Source: Desulfovibrio sp. ZJ209
Lineage (GTDB): Bacteria > Desulfobacterota > Desulfovibrionia > Desulfovibrionales > Desulfovibrionaceae
Assembly: GCF_011039135.1 (NCBI RefSeq)
Contig: NZ_JAAKEJ010000004.1
Coordinates: forward strand, 62,001-126,000
Direction of reading: 5' to 3'
Length of the DNA: 64,000 nucleotides
Shown piece after piece: positions 40,783 to 48,707 of the stretch; positions within the stretch are counted from its first letter, which is position 1, and the number at the start of each line of letters is the position of its first letter. The notes beneath the pieces were generated by a model, which ran no database searches, was not told where the DNA came from, and saw nothing but the letters and a program-made list of their open reading frames with translations. Both the position numbers and the translations under genes were made by a program.

Positions 40783-42564
40783 TTAGTCTCCGTCGTCACC
40801 TGCTGCGCCGGTGGCGGCAGAAGCCCCGCCGCCCCCTTGGCCGCCACGGCGCCCGCGCGAGCGGCGCCGCCTTTTGCGCGGAGCCTGGCCTTCACCGCCG
40901 GCTGCCCCGTCCTCGGGGGGCTGGGCGGCTTCCGCCGGTGCCGCTGCCGCCGGCGCATCCGGGCCAAGCGGGCGCGGGCCGCGCTTGCCGCGCGTGCGGC
41001 CTCCCCGGGCGCCGCGGCCGCCGGCACCACTCCCGGAACTCTTGGGAGCCGGGGCCGCGCTCCCCGTGGGGAAGACGAAGCCTTCGCGCAAATTTTCCTG
41101 ATGGCAGGCGTCCAGCAGCATGGCGAGCAGGAGCAGGTTGGCGTTTTCCTCGCCATCTCCCGGGGCCTCGCCGTCTCCCGCGCCCCCGTCTTCCGGCGCC
41201 TTACCGAGCTCGCGCGCAAGGTCGGCGTAGCGCGCCACGCGCATGCGCTCGAGCCCGGTGAGCCCGCGGTACCGCGCCTCGAGCACGGCCATGAGGCGCG
41301 CGGAAGCGGCCCTGGCCGCATCGGCGTCCGTGGGGGCGGGGATTTCCGTGAGATTGATCTTGTAGTGCCGTGCGATGCGCTCGAGCTCCATGCGCTGCAT
41401 CACGTCCACGAGCGAGATGACCGTGCCCGCCGAGCCCGCCCGGCCGGTGCGCCCGGCGCGGTGGATGTAGCTCTCGTGGTCTTCCGGCGGCTCGTAGAGG
41501 AAGACGTGCGAGAGCGCCGGGATGTCGATGCCCCGCGCCGCCACGTCCGTGGCCACGAGATACTGGAGCTTGCCCTCGCGCACTTTTTGCAGCACGGCCT
41601 CGCGCTTCGCCTGCGTCAAGTCGGCCGAGAGGCCGTCCGCGCTGTAGCCGAAGCCCTGAAGCACGCTCGTCACATAGTGCACATTGGCCTTGGTGTTGCA
41701 AAATATGATGGCTGAAGCCGGGTTTTCCGTCTCCAGGAGGCGCACGAGGGCGCGGTCCTTGTCCATGGGCTTGACTTCGCAGAACTCGTGCGCCACCTCG
41801 GCCACATGCACTTCCTTGCGCGAGAGGGAGAGCATGTCCGGCTCGGTCATGAATTCGGCGGCCAGCTTGAGCACATGGGGCGGATAGGTGGCCGAGAAGA
41901 GGCAGGTATGGCGCCGGGTGGGGAGATAGCGCTGGATCTCCTTCATGTCCGGGTAGAAGCCGATGGAAAGCATGCGGTCGGCCTCGTCGAACACGAGCAA
42001 ACGCAGTTTCGCAAGGTCGAGGGTGTGCCGCAGGAGATGGTCGAGCACGCGGCCCGGCGTGCCCACGATGACCTGCACGCCGGCGCGCAGGGCGTCCATC
42101 TGCTTTTTGTAGCCCACGCCGCCGTAAATGGCGCAGACATCGTGGCCCGTGCCGGCGAAAAGCGTCTTCGCCTCGCGCTCCACCTGCAGGGCGAGCTCGC
42201 GCGTGGGCACGAGCACGAGGGCCTGCGGCGCCTTGAGGCCCGGGTCCAGCTCCTCGAGCATGGGGAGGAGATAGCAGCCCGTCTTGCCGCTGCCCGTGCG
42301 CGACTGCACCATGATGTCGCGCCCGGCGAGCAGGTAGGGCAGCGCCAGGGACTGCACGGGCATCAGGCTGTGCCAGCCGGCGCGGGCGCAGGCCTCGCGC
42401 AGGGACGCGGCGAGCTCGTCAAGCGTCACCGGGGGCAGCGCGTTTTCCGGCTCGGTGACGGAAATATCGACAAGTTCGTCTTCAGCGACGACAGGCGCGG
42501 CCGGCGCGGCGGCGCTTTCCGCGGGGTTTTCCTCCGGGGAGGGGGAAGAGGAGGGTTCCGGCAT
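40783..42564 (-). CDS. DEAD-box ATP-dependent RNA helicase
   Basis: 593 aa. Residues 1-45 are acidic/Ala-Pro-rich. Motifs: Q-motif region (GWHSLMPVQSLALPYLLAGRD), I SRTGSGKT, Ia PTRELALQ, II VFDEADRML, III SATYPP, IV IIFCNT, V ATDVAARGIDIPALSHV and VI HRAGRTGRAGS. A C-terminal extension of about 200 residues ends in a Gly/Arg-rich basic RNA-binding tail (RKRRRRSRGRRGGQGGG). It resembles RhlE/DeaD-type helicases in ribosome assembly or cold response; the exact orthologue is not certain. The long start at 42873 lacks a ribosome site; ATG 42564 follows AAAGG. Confidence 0.93.
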   Translation of the reverse strand: MPEPSSSPSPEENPAESAAAPAAPVVAEDELVDISVTEPENALPPVTLDELAASLREACARAGWHSLMPVQSLALPYLLAGRDIMVQSRTGSGKTGCYLLPMLEELDPGLKAPQALVLVPTRELALQVEREAKTLFAGTGHDVCAIYGGVGYKKQMDALRAGVQVIVGTPGRVLDHLLRHTLDLAKLRLLVFDEADRMLSIGFYPDMKEIQRYLPTRRHTCLFSATYPPHVLKLAAEFMTEPDMLSLSRKEVHVAEVAHEFCEVKPMDKDRALVRLLETENPASAIIFCNTKANVHYVTSVLQGFGYSADGLSADLTQAKREAVLQKVREGKLQYLVATDVAARGIDIPALSHVFLYEPPEDHESYIHRAGRTGRAGSAGTVISLVDVMQRMELERIARHYKINLTEIPAPTDADAARAASARLMAVLEARYRGLTGLERMRVARYADLARELGKAPEDGGAGDGEAPGDGEENANLLLLAMLLDACHQENLREGFVFPTGSAAPAPKSSGSGAGGRGARGGRTRGKRGPRPLGPDAPAAAAPAEAAQPPEDGAAGGEGQAPRKRRRRSRGRRGGQGGGGASAATGAAGDDGD

Positions 42565-42779
42565 AGGGGGCCTTTGCGCGCGGGCGCGCCAAAATGAGGA
42601 GGCGGCCTGCGCCGCTTCCCGTCCATGGAAAGCCAAAGAATACGCCATTCCGCCGGCTTCCGCAAGGCGTAGGCCGGGGGCGCCGCGAAATGCGGCTTGC
42701 CCCGCGCACGGAATGCGCCTAACGTGAGGGGCCGCACGGCGAGGGCCGGTCGCGGAACCAGCGAGGGGAGAGGGACGCC

Positions 42780-43226
42780 ATGGCGGACACAGTGGCCGAA
42801 ACAGCGAAAGAGTCCGGCTTTGCGCCGGCATTCGGGGCGGGCCTCCTGCCGGCCGTGGTGCAGGACGCCGCAAGCGGCGAGGTGCTCATGCTCGCGTGGA
42901 TGAACGAAGAGGCGTGGCGGCGCACGCTTGAGACCGGCGAGGCCCATTTCTGGAGCCGCAGCCGCCGCGAGCTCTGGCACAAGGGCGGCACCTCGGGCCA
43001 TGTGCAGCGCGTGCTCTCCGTGCGCCTTGACTGCGACAGCGACGCCATCCTGCTCCTCGTGGAGCAGATTGGCGGCGCGGCCTGCCACACCGGGCGGCGC
43101 TCCTGCTTTTTCCGCGAGTGGCGGGCGGGCGAAGTTGCCGAGTGCGCGCCCATGGTTTTCGACCCCGCGGCCGTGTACGGCACAGCCGGATCCCCCTCCA
43201 CTTCCAGCCACGGGAGCAACGCATGA
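42780..43226 (+). CDS. hisI: Phosphoribosyl-AMP cyclohydrolase
   Basis: 148 aa, HisI alone without a fused HisE domain. Metal- and substrate-binding motifs: [40 protein letters not shown] and the Cys/Asp sites [12 protein letters not shown] and [11 protein letters not shown]. It opens the purine ring of phosphoribosyl-AMP in histidine synthesis. GAGGGGAGAGGG precedes the ATG. Its stop overlaps the hisG start (ATGA). It is divergent from the helicase across a 215-bp gap in which I see no clear promoter. Confidence 0.95.
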   Translation: MADTVAETAKESGFAPAFGAGLLPAVVQDAASGEVLMLAWMNEEAWRRTLETGEAHFWSRSRRELWHKGGTSGHVQRVLSVRLDCDSDAILLLVEQIGGAACHTGRRSCFFREWRAGEVAECAPMVFDPAAVYGTAGSPSTSSHGSNA

Positions 43227-44116
43227 GCGCCCAGAACCGTCCCGTCCTCAAGCTCGGCGTGCCCAAGGGCTCGCTCGAGGAGGCCACCATCCACCTTTTC
43301 GAGCGCGCGGGCTGGAAGATCCGCAAGCATGCGCGCAACTACTTCCCGGACATCAATGACCCCGAGCTGTCGGCCTCGCTCTGCCGCGTGCAGGAGATCG
43401 GCGGCTATGTGGCGGCCGGCGTGCTGGACGTGGGCATCACCGGCCTCGACTGGCTGGGCGAACGCGGCCATGAAGACAAGGTGGTGCGCGTGGCCGACCT
43501 CGTGTATTCCAAGAACTCTTCCAGGCCCTGCCGCTGGGTGCTGGCCGTGGCCGGGGACGCGCCCTACACCTGCGCGGCCGACCTCGCGGGCAAGCGCATC
43601 GCCACCGAGCTCGAAGGGCTTACGCGCCGCTATTTCGCGGGCAAGGGCGTGGACGCCGACATCTTCTATTCCTGGGGCGCCACCGAGGCCAAGGTGGTGG
43701 AGGGGCTTGCCGACGGCATCGTGGAAGTCACCGAGACCGGGACGACCATCCGCGCCCACGGCCTCAAGATTATCGACGAGGTCATGGTGTCCTTCCCTGT
43801 GCTCATCGCCAACCGCGAGGCCTGGGCCGACCCCGTGAAGCGCGCCAAGATCGACCAGATCACGCTGCTCCTGCAGGGGGCCCTGCGCGCCGAGAACCTT
43901 GTGGCGCTCAAGATGAACGCCCCGGCAGACAGGCTCGACGCCATCCTCGAGATGCTGCCCGCGCTCAACTCGCCCACGGTCTCGCCCCTGCGCGACAAGG
44001 CGTGGCTCTCGCTGGAGACCGTGGTGGAGGTGGGCATCGTGCGCGACCTTATCCCGCGCCTGCGCGCCGCCGGGGCCGAGGGCATCATCGAGTACGCGCT
44101 GAACAAGGTCATCTGA
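43223..44116 (+). CDS. hisG: ATP phosphoribosyltransferase, long form
   Basis: 297 aa, the length of the long, HisZ-independent form. N-terminal [53 protein letters not shown] and the PRPP-loop [20 protein letters not shown] are visible. The C-terminal ~75 residues ([47 protein letters not shown]) are the ACT-like domain that binds histidine for feedback control. It catalyses the first step of histidine synthesis, coupled to hisI. Confidence 0.96.
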   Translation: MSAQNRPVLKLGVPKGSLEEATIHLFERAGWKIRKHARNYFPDINDPELSASLCRVQEIGGYVAAGVLDVGITGLDWLGERGHEDKVVRVADLVYSKNSSRPCRWVLAVAGDAPYTCAADLAGKRIATELEGLTRRYFAGKGVDADIFYSWGATEAKVVEGLADGIVEVTETGTTIRAHGLKIIDEVMVSFPVLIANREAWADPVKRAKIDQITLLLQGALRAENLVALKMNAPADRLDAILEMLPALNSPTVSPLRDKAWLSLETVVEVGIVRDLIPRLRAAGAEGIIEYALNKVI

Positions 44117-44195
44117 CCATGCCCCTGCGGGGCGCATGGGGCGCGCCCCCCGCGCCATATTTGTCAAACGCCGGATACAATGCGCCGAGCCTGCC

Positions 44196-44840
44196 ATGCC
44201 GCGTGCGCCCAAAAAAACCGCAAGCCCGCCTGACCCCGCCCCGCGCGGCCGCCCCAGGGAGTTCGACCGGGACGCGGCCCTCAACGCCGCCATGGAGACC
44301 TTCTGGCGCAAGGGCTACATGCAGACGACCCTTGCCGACCTCTGCCAGGCCATGGGCATCAGCGCGCCGAGTTTCTATTGCGCCTTCGGGACGAGGGAGG
44401 ACATCTTTCTCGAGACCGTCGCGCACTATAAACAACAGTACTGGGACAAGGCCCTCGACCGCCTGATGCAGGCAGGGGACGTGCGCACGGCCCTCAAAAA
44501 TTTTGTTGAGGACGCCGTGCAGATCTATATGCGCCCGGGCCTCCCCAAGGGCTGCTTCGTGGAGATCTCCACCGTGGGCCTCGCGCCGGGCGAGACGCGC
44601 ATCATCGAAGCCCTCGCCGTCCTCGACCGGGAAACGGAAGCCCTTTTCCGCAAGCGTCTCCTTTTGGCCATCGAGGCCGGTGAGCTTCCGCCAGAAAGCG
44701 ATGTCCCGGCCATCGTCGGCGCCCTCATCGCCTTCATGAAAGGCGTCGCCCTGCTCGCCCGCGGCGAGCTGTGCCAGGCCGAGCTTGCGGAGATCGCCCG
44801 GCGCGGCCTCGCCCTGCTCCCCAACGCCGGCCAGGACTGA
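44196..44840 (+). CDS. TetR-family transcriptional regulator
   Basis: 214 aa. An N-terminal basic Pro-rich arm is followed by a TetR helix-turn-helix (residues about 25-70): RDAALNAAMETFWRKGYMQTTLADLCQAMGISAPSFYCAFGTREDIFLET. The C-terminal ligand domain has PGLPKGCFVEISTVGLAPGETRIIEALAVLDRE, as in regulators of the AcrR/YxaF-like group. ATG 44196 is preferred over 44136 because the helix-turn-helix follows at the usual distance. It is transcribed toward a flavoprotein/cupin/ferredoxin cluster it probably controls; an 87-bp gap with a promoter-like sequence lies between. Confidence 0.88.
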   Translation: MPRAPKKTASPPDPAPRGRPREFDRDAALNAAMETFWRKGYMQTTLADLCQAMGISAPSFYCAFGTREDIFLETVAHYKQQYWDKALDRLMQAGDVRTALKNFVEDAVQIYMRPGLPKGCFVEISTVGLAPGETRIIEALAVLDRETEALFRKRLLLAIEAGELPPESDVPAIVGALIAFMKGVALLARGELCQAELAEIARRGLALLPNAGQD

Positions 44841-44868
44841 AGGTCCGCCTCGGGGCGCGCCACGCGCC

Positions 44869-44895
44869 TTGACGTTCGCGGCCTGTTTTTATTAT
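44869..44895 (+). promoter_or_regulatory. Candidate promoter of the flavoprotein/cupin cluster
   Basis: TTGACG (44869-44874) and TATTAT (44890-44895) with 15-bp spacing, about 33 bp before ATG 44928. The stretch is AT-rich compared with its surroundings. The tight spacer is suboptimal, as is common for activated or repressed promoters. Confidence 0.4.
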
Positions 44896-44927
44896 CAGGT
44901 TTACAAAATTCAACACGAGGTCATCCC

Positions 44928-45590
44928 ATGAAACTGCTGGCCATCAACGGAAGCCCCCGTAAAAAGTGGAACACGGCGACCATTCTTGAAAGCGTGCTCG
45001 CCGGGGCCAAAGAGGCGATGCCCGGGCTGGAGGGCGAGCTCATCCATCTCTATGAGCATGACTACAAGGGCCGCGTGAGCTGCTTTGAATGCAAGCGCAT
45101 CGGCGGCAAGAGCTATGGCAAGTGCGCCGTCAAAGACGGCATTTCGGAAGTGCTGGAAAAGTCCCTGCACGCCGACTGCCTGGTGTTCGGCACGCCCATC
45201 TATTTTTCCGACGTGACGGGCATGATGCGCTGCTACTGGGAGCGCCTGTTCTTCCCCGTGCTCGTGTATGACAAGAACTATTCCTCCCTTGCGCCGCAAA
45301 AGGTGCGCACGGGCTTTGTCTATACCATGAACGCGCCCGAGGGCATGCTGGAAGACATCCACTATCCCGAGCGCCTGAAAGTCATGGAAGACATTGCGGC
45401 GCGGATGCTCGGCCACGCGCCGCTGATGGAATATGTCTGCGATACCTGGCAGTTCAAGGAGTACGCCAAGTACAAGTCGGACGCCTTTTCCCCCGAGGCC
45501 AAGGCGAAAGTGCGCGAAGCGCAGTTCCCCATCGACCGCGAGAAGGCCAGGGCGATGGGCAGGGCGCTCGCCCTCGGTCAGGCGCACTGA
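44928..45590 (+). CDS. NADPH-dependent FMN reductase/iron-sulfur-flavoprotein-like protein
   Basis: 220 aa with a flavodoxin-like fold. The FMN phosphate loop is LLAINGSPRKKWNTATILESVLAGA. A cysteine pair (SCFECKRIGGKSYGKCAVKDG) resembles the compact Cys region of iron-sulfur flavoproteins, though one Cys of the full motif seems absent. CLVFGTPIYFSDVTGMMRCYWERLFF is the second flavin-contact segment. It is a likely reductase of quinones, metals or small electrophiles. Its TGA overlaps the ATG of the following broken gene. Confidence 0.85.
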   Translation: MKLLAINGSPRKKWNTATILESVLAGAKEAMPGLEGELIHLYEHDYKGRVSCFECKRIGGKSYGKCAVKDGISEVLEKSLHADCLVFGTPIYFSDVTGMMRCYWERLFFPVLVYDKNYSSLAPQKVRTGFVYTMNAPEGMLEDIHYPERLKVMEDIAARMLGHAPLMEYVCDTWQFKEYAKYKSDAFSPEAKAKVREAQFPIDREKARAMGRALALGQAH

Positions 45591-45670
45591 TGCTTGCGGC
45601 AAACGCGGGAGATGAAATGGCGGAAGAACTGGTCTTTTGCTTCAGCGGCACGGGCAATTCCTGTATGTGA
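45590..45670 (+). pseudogene. Remnant of an EFR1/flavodoxin-type gene (26 codons)
   Basis: From ATG 45590 (overlapping the preceding stop) the frame reads about 14 residues, then EELVFCFSGTGNSCM and a stop at 45668-45670. F-SGTGNS is the diagnostic FMN-phosphate loop at the start of EFR1-type ferredoxin-flavodoxin proteins, normally followed by about 240 more residues. Those residues are missing: 61 bp later the cupin gene begins. This looks like a deletion that left only the 5' end. An intact relative follows at 46108. Confidence 0.6.
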
Positions 45671-45731
45671 GTATCAGGGTGACGAAAGCGGCCAATTGCC
45701 AGATATGCCCGGAAACGCATTCGGAGGCGCG

Positions 45732-46049
45732 ATGAAAAGTCCCTTTCCCGACTTTGTGGAGCAACTGCCGCTCCGGGACTACGGCCTTCCGGGCCTGACC
45801 GTGCATGTGGACACTTCGCCCCTCGGCGAGACCTATTTTGTCAGCGCGCAGAAAGAAATCGTCTTTGCCGAGCATGCGCACGGGGCGCAATATACCGTGG
45901 TCGTCAGCGGTTCCTGTGCCTATACCGCGGACGGCAAGACCGTCACGTACAAGAAGGGCGACATCTATTTCATCCCGGCCGGGCAGAAGCACCAGATCAC
46001 CCTGCATGCCGGCTACGCCGAAATGGACTATGTGTTCAACGGGGAATGA
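45732..46049 (+). CDS. Small cupin-domain protein
   Basis: 105 aa, one cupin beta-barrel. Motif 1 region: IVFAEHAHGAQYTVVVSGSCAYTADG; motif 2 region: GDIYFIPAGQKHQITLHAGY. His in AEHAHG and GQKH could bind a metal. Such small cupins act as sensors or isomerase-like enzymes; the specific role is unknown. CGGAGG precedes ATG 45732. It sits between the broken flavodoxin-like gene and the EFR1-type gene in the TetR-linked cluster. Confidence 0.85.
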   Translation: MKSPFPDFVEQLPLRDYGLPGLTVHVDTSPLGETYFVSAQKEIVFAEHAHGAQYTVVVSGSCAYTADGKTVTYKKGDIYFIPAGQKHQITLHAGYAEMDYVFNGE

Positions 46050-46107
46050 ACGCGCCCGGGCGGAGTCTCGGCCCCGGGCCGCAAGCGAACAGCCATAAGG
46101 AGGAACC

Positions 46108-46875
46108 ATGGCTATCAGGAAAGTGGCGACGGTGGTTTTCAGCCCCTGCGGCAGCACGGAAAAAGTCACCGAATTGCTCACGGCCAGGCTGCCCGTGGAA
46201 GTGGAGCGGCATAACCTCACTCTCCCGGACGAGAGGGACGCGAAACTGGCCTTCGATGCGGAGACCCTGGTATTTTTCAGCTTCCCGGTCTATGCGGGCC
46301 TGCCGAAAATCGCGGACAAGGTGTTCGCCTGCGTGGAGGGCAAGGACACGCCCTGCGTGTATGTGGCCGTGCGCGGCGACACCGAGCCGGGCGGCTTTTA
46401 CTGGTCCATGGACGACCTGGCCAGGGCCCGCGGCTTCAGGCCCGTGGCCGCGGTGGCGGCCGTGGCCGAGCACACGCTCATGCCCACGGTGAGCCACGCC
46501 CGGCCCGACGCCGACGACGCGAAACTGCTGAACGAATTTGGGCAGAAGGCCCTTGCGCAGGCCAATGAGGGAAAATCGCTCTCCAAGATCCCGGGCGAGC
46601 GCGGCCCCATGAAGGATCTTGTGTTCTTCCCCATTACCGACGCGGACGCCTGCATCAGCTGCGGCCAGTGCGCGGAAAATTGCCCGGCGGGGGCCATCCC
46701 GGAAGATGACCTCGTCACGCAGGACGACAAGCTCTGTATCTGCTGCTCGGCCTGCGCGCATGTCTGCCCCGTGGACGCGCGCACCATGGGCGACGCCAAG
46801 GCGCGGGAAATGCTGCACCAGGCGGCGACAGTGACCTTTGCCGGCCTGCACCTGGAAACGAAGCTCTTTCTGTGA
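46108..46875 (+). CDS. EFR1-type flavodoxin-ferredoxin fusion protein
   Basis: 255 aa. Residues 1-150 are flavodoxin-like: the phosphate loop is VVFSPCGSTEKVTELL and LVFFSFPVYAGLPKIADKVF is the second FMN loop. The C-terminal ~70 residues form a 2[4Fe-4S] ferredoxin with CISCGQCAENCPAG and CICCSACAHVCPVD. These proteins are electron carriers or reductases in anaerobes. AAGGAGG lies 5 bp before ATG 46108. It is the last gene of the cluster, followed by a hairpin. Confidence 0.9.
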   Translation: MAIRKVATVVFSPCGSTEKVTELLTARLPVEVERHNLTLPDERDAKLAFDAETLVFFSFPVYAGLPKIADKVFACVEGKDTPCVYVAVRGDTEPGGFYWSMDDLARARGFRPVAAVAAVAEHTLMPTVSHARPDADDAKLLNEFGQKALAQANEGKSLSKIPGERGPMKDLVFFPITDADACISCGQCAENCPAGAIPEDDLVTQDDKLCICCSACAHVCPVDARTMGDAKAREMLHQAATVTFAGLHLETKLFL

Positions 46876-46901
46876 CACGCCGGCGTGAACGGCGCAACGA
46901 A

Positions 46902-46936
46902 CGCCCAGCGGTGCTGCGAGGGCGCACCGCTGGGCG
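46902..46936. terminator. Hairpin between convergent genes (terminator-like)
   Basis: Arms CGCCCAGCGGTGC and GCACCGCTGGGCG form a 13-bp GC-rich stem with a 9-base loop, lying between the stops of the EFR1-type and GT8 genes. No good T run follows on either strand, so termination is probable by position only. Confidence 0.5.
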
Positions 46937-46999
46937 GTGAAAAGCGCTGAATGAAAGGGACGGCGTCCTCGCTCTTGCCGGTTGGGGCATGCCGGTCCC

Positions 47000-47872
47000 T
47001 CAGGCGAGGATTGCCCGCACCTCCTCCCGGTTGCGCCAATAGGGGAGCGCGGCCGGGAAGGCTTTTTGCCACGGCTTGTGCCACGAATAATGAAGGAGTT
47101 TTCCGCGAAGCGCCGTCTCGCCCAGGAGAAGGCGCCTGCCGTATTCCATCTGGAAGTTCGCCTTCCCGGACAAGGCGCCCGTGTGCCCGGGAAGCCCGAA
47201 CAGGAAATTGAGGGCGTCCTGGTCCGGGAACTGCAATTCCGGCCTCGCCCTGAACAGGGAAAAAACGGCGGCGGGAACATCGGGAACCAGCCTGTTCACC
47301 TCGGCATTCCTGAAAACCAGGACGCCGGAGTTGAAATAGCCGTCATATTCGCCGAAGACCGACCTGATGTAGGCCCGAAAGCCCGGGCGATGCGCCGGGG
47401 CGCTGTCCCGTACGGCCCAGAGCGGCGGGCCGTCCTTCCTTGCCAGCGCGTCGGCAAAAAGGGGCAGGGCATCCCCCGTGGCGATGATGTCGCTATCCAG
47501 ATAAAGTACAGTTTCATTGGGCAAAAGCTGCGGCAGCAACAGCCGGAACAGGCAGCCCTTGCTGAACCGCTCAAGCGCCGGAATCTGCGGAAACCCGGCG
47601 CTCTCTTTTGCCAGGTCGTGAAATACCGCCTCGCCGCCGGAACGGGAAGCGACTTTTTGAAAAGCGTCCCGCTCCGGCGCACCGAGCGTGCCGTCATGCA
47701 GGATGTGCGCCACGAGGGGGACACTCGCGCCTTTCATCAACGAGTGCATGGACGCGAGGCCGTGGATGAAATAGCCGTCCCTGTTGTGGATGCCGTAGGC
47801 GATGTGCAGGGGGGCGCCGTGCTGCTGGGGAAGCGCGGGCGCCGCCTGGGGGGCAGGGGCGCGAGGGCTCAC
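47000..47872 (-). CDS. Glycosyltransferase family 8 protein
   Basis: 290 aa if started at GTG 47872, the only sensible start; it overlaps the end of tsaB-free sequence by none, lying 7 bp after the tsaB stop. GT8 features: HIAYGIHNRDGYFIHGLASMHSL at the N-terminus, the DxD metal motif in ETVLYLDSDIIATGDALPLF, GYFNSGVLVFRN, FPDQDALNFLFG and a C-terminal LLHYSWHKPWQ. It resembles LPS glucosyl/galactosyltransferases such as WaaO/LgtC. The first 25 residues are Ala/Pro-rich. No other sugar-chain genes lie nearby. Confidence 0.85.
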   Translation of the reverse strand: MSPRAPAPQAAPALPQQHGAPLHIAYGIHNRDGYFIHGLASMHSLMKGASVPLVAHILHDGTLGAPERDAFQKVASRSGGEAVFHDLAKESAGFPQIPALERFSKGCLFRLLLPQLLPNETVLYLDSDIIATGDALPLFADALARKDGPPLWAVRDSAPAHRPGFRAYIRSVFGEYDGYFNSGVLVFRNAEVNRLVPDVPAAVFSLFRARPELQFPDQDALNFLFGLPGHTGALSGKANFQMEYGRRLLLGETALRGKLLHYSWHKPWQKAFPAALPYWRNREEVRAILA

Positions 47873-47879
47873 CGCGGGC

Positions 47880-48707
47880 TCATTCTTCCCGGCTTTCCGG
47901 CTTGCGGCTGAGCAGGTCTTCCAGCTCGGCGCAGGCCGCCTTGCCGTCCATGCCCTGCCGGGCCGCGAGCTCGCCGAGGTTTTCGGCGGCGTCGCAGGGC
48001 CGCACATAGAGGGGCTCGATATCCTTGGGAAAATAGTCGCCGTGGCGGGCGAGCAGGGCGAGGGCCGGGGCGCCCGGGTCCACGAGTTCGGGCATGACGA
48101 CGGCGCCCGGCGCGCCGGCCGGGCCCAAGCCCGTGGCCTCGGGCTCGAACCAGCGCGGGTTGCGACTAAGCCCGCTGCCGCAGGCGTGGCAGGGCGCCCC
48201 GGCCATGCGGGCAAGGGCTTCCTCCGGCGTGATGAGTTCCACGGGCCCGAGCGGCTGCGCCGGGATCTGCGGGCCGTAGGAGCAAAAAGGCCGGTAGTGG
48301 ACGAGGTCGCGCCGGGCATGGGTCACCACCATGACGGGCGCGGGATAGAGCAGGCCCCGTTGCATGACCGCGCTGGTGGCCAGCGCCTGGAGATAGTCAA
48401 GGCTCGCAAGCTGGGCGTGCCCCGCGCGGCGCAGGGCCGCTGCCGTGGCGAGCACGAGGCGGATGCCCGTGAACGAGCCAGGGCCGGCCACGCAGCCGAT
48501 GCGCCGGAAACCGGCTGGAGCGATGGCGAGGGCCGCGCAAATGTCACGCAGGGCCGGGGCCAGAAGCTCCGTGGCGCGGTTCGGCTCGTGCCACTCCTCA
48601 AAGCAGCGGCGGCGGCCGTTTTCCGTCACCAGTATCTGGAGCGCGCCCTCGGCGGCGTTGAGCACGAGCTCGAGCCCGGTGGAGTAGCCCGGTGCGCGCG
48701 CGCTCAT
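47880..48707 (-). CDS. tsaB: tRNA threonylcarbamoyladenosine biosynthesis protein TsaB
   Basis: 275 aa, ASKHA-fold partner of TsaD in t6A37 formation on tRNAs. The N-terminus LELVLNAAEGALQILVTENG is the phosphate-1-like strand. IGCVAGPGSFTGIRLVLATAAALRR is the TsaB signature. VMVVTHARRDLVHYRPF matches the next conserved block. The protein is longer than the typical 230 aa because of a C-terminal extension. ATG 48707 overlaps the rseP stop (ATGA). Confidence 0.9.
   Translation of the reverse strand: MSARAPGYSTGLELVLNAAEGALQILVTENGRRRCFEEWHEPNRATELLAPALRDICAALAIAPAGFRRIGCVAGPGSFTGIRLVLATAAALRRAGHAQLASLDYLQALATSAVMQRGLLYPAPVMVVTHARRDLVHYRPFCSYGPQIPAQPLGPVELITPEEALARMAGAPCHACGSGLSRNPRWFEPEATGLGPAGAPGAVVMPELVDPGAPALALLARHGDYFPKDIEPLYVRPCDAAENLGELAARQGMDGKAACAELEDLLSRKPESREE

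Noticed and set aside
44118-44140. Inverted repeat CCATGCCCC...GGGGCGCATGG after hisG as terminator
   Set aside because: The stem is imperfect with a bulge and there is no T run; it is in GC-rich filler before the TetR gene.
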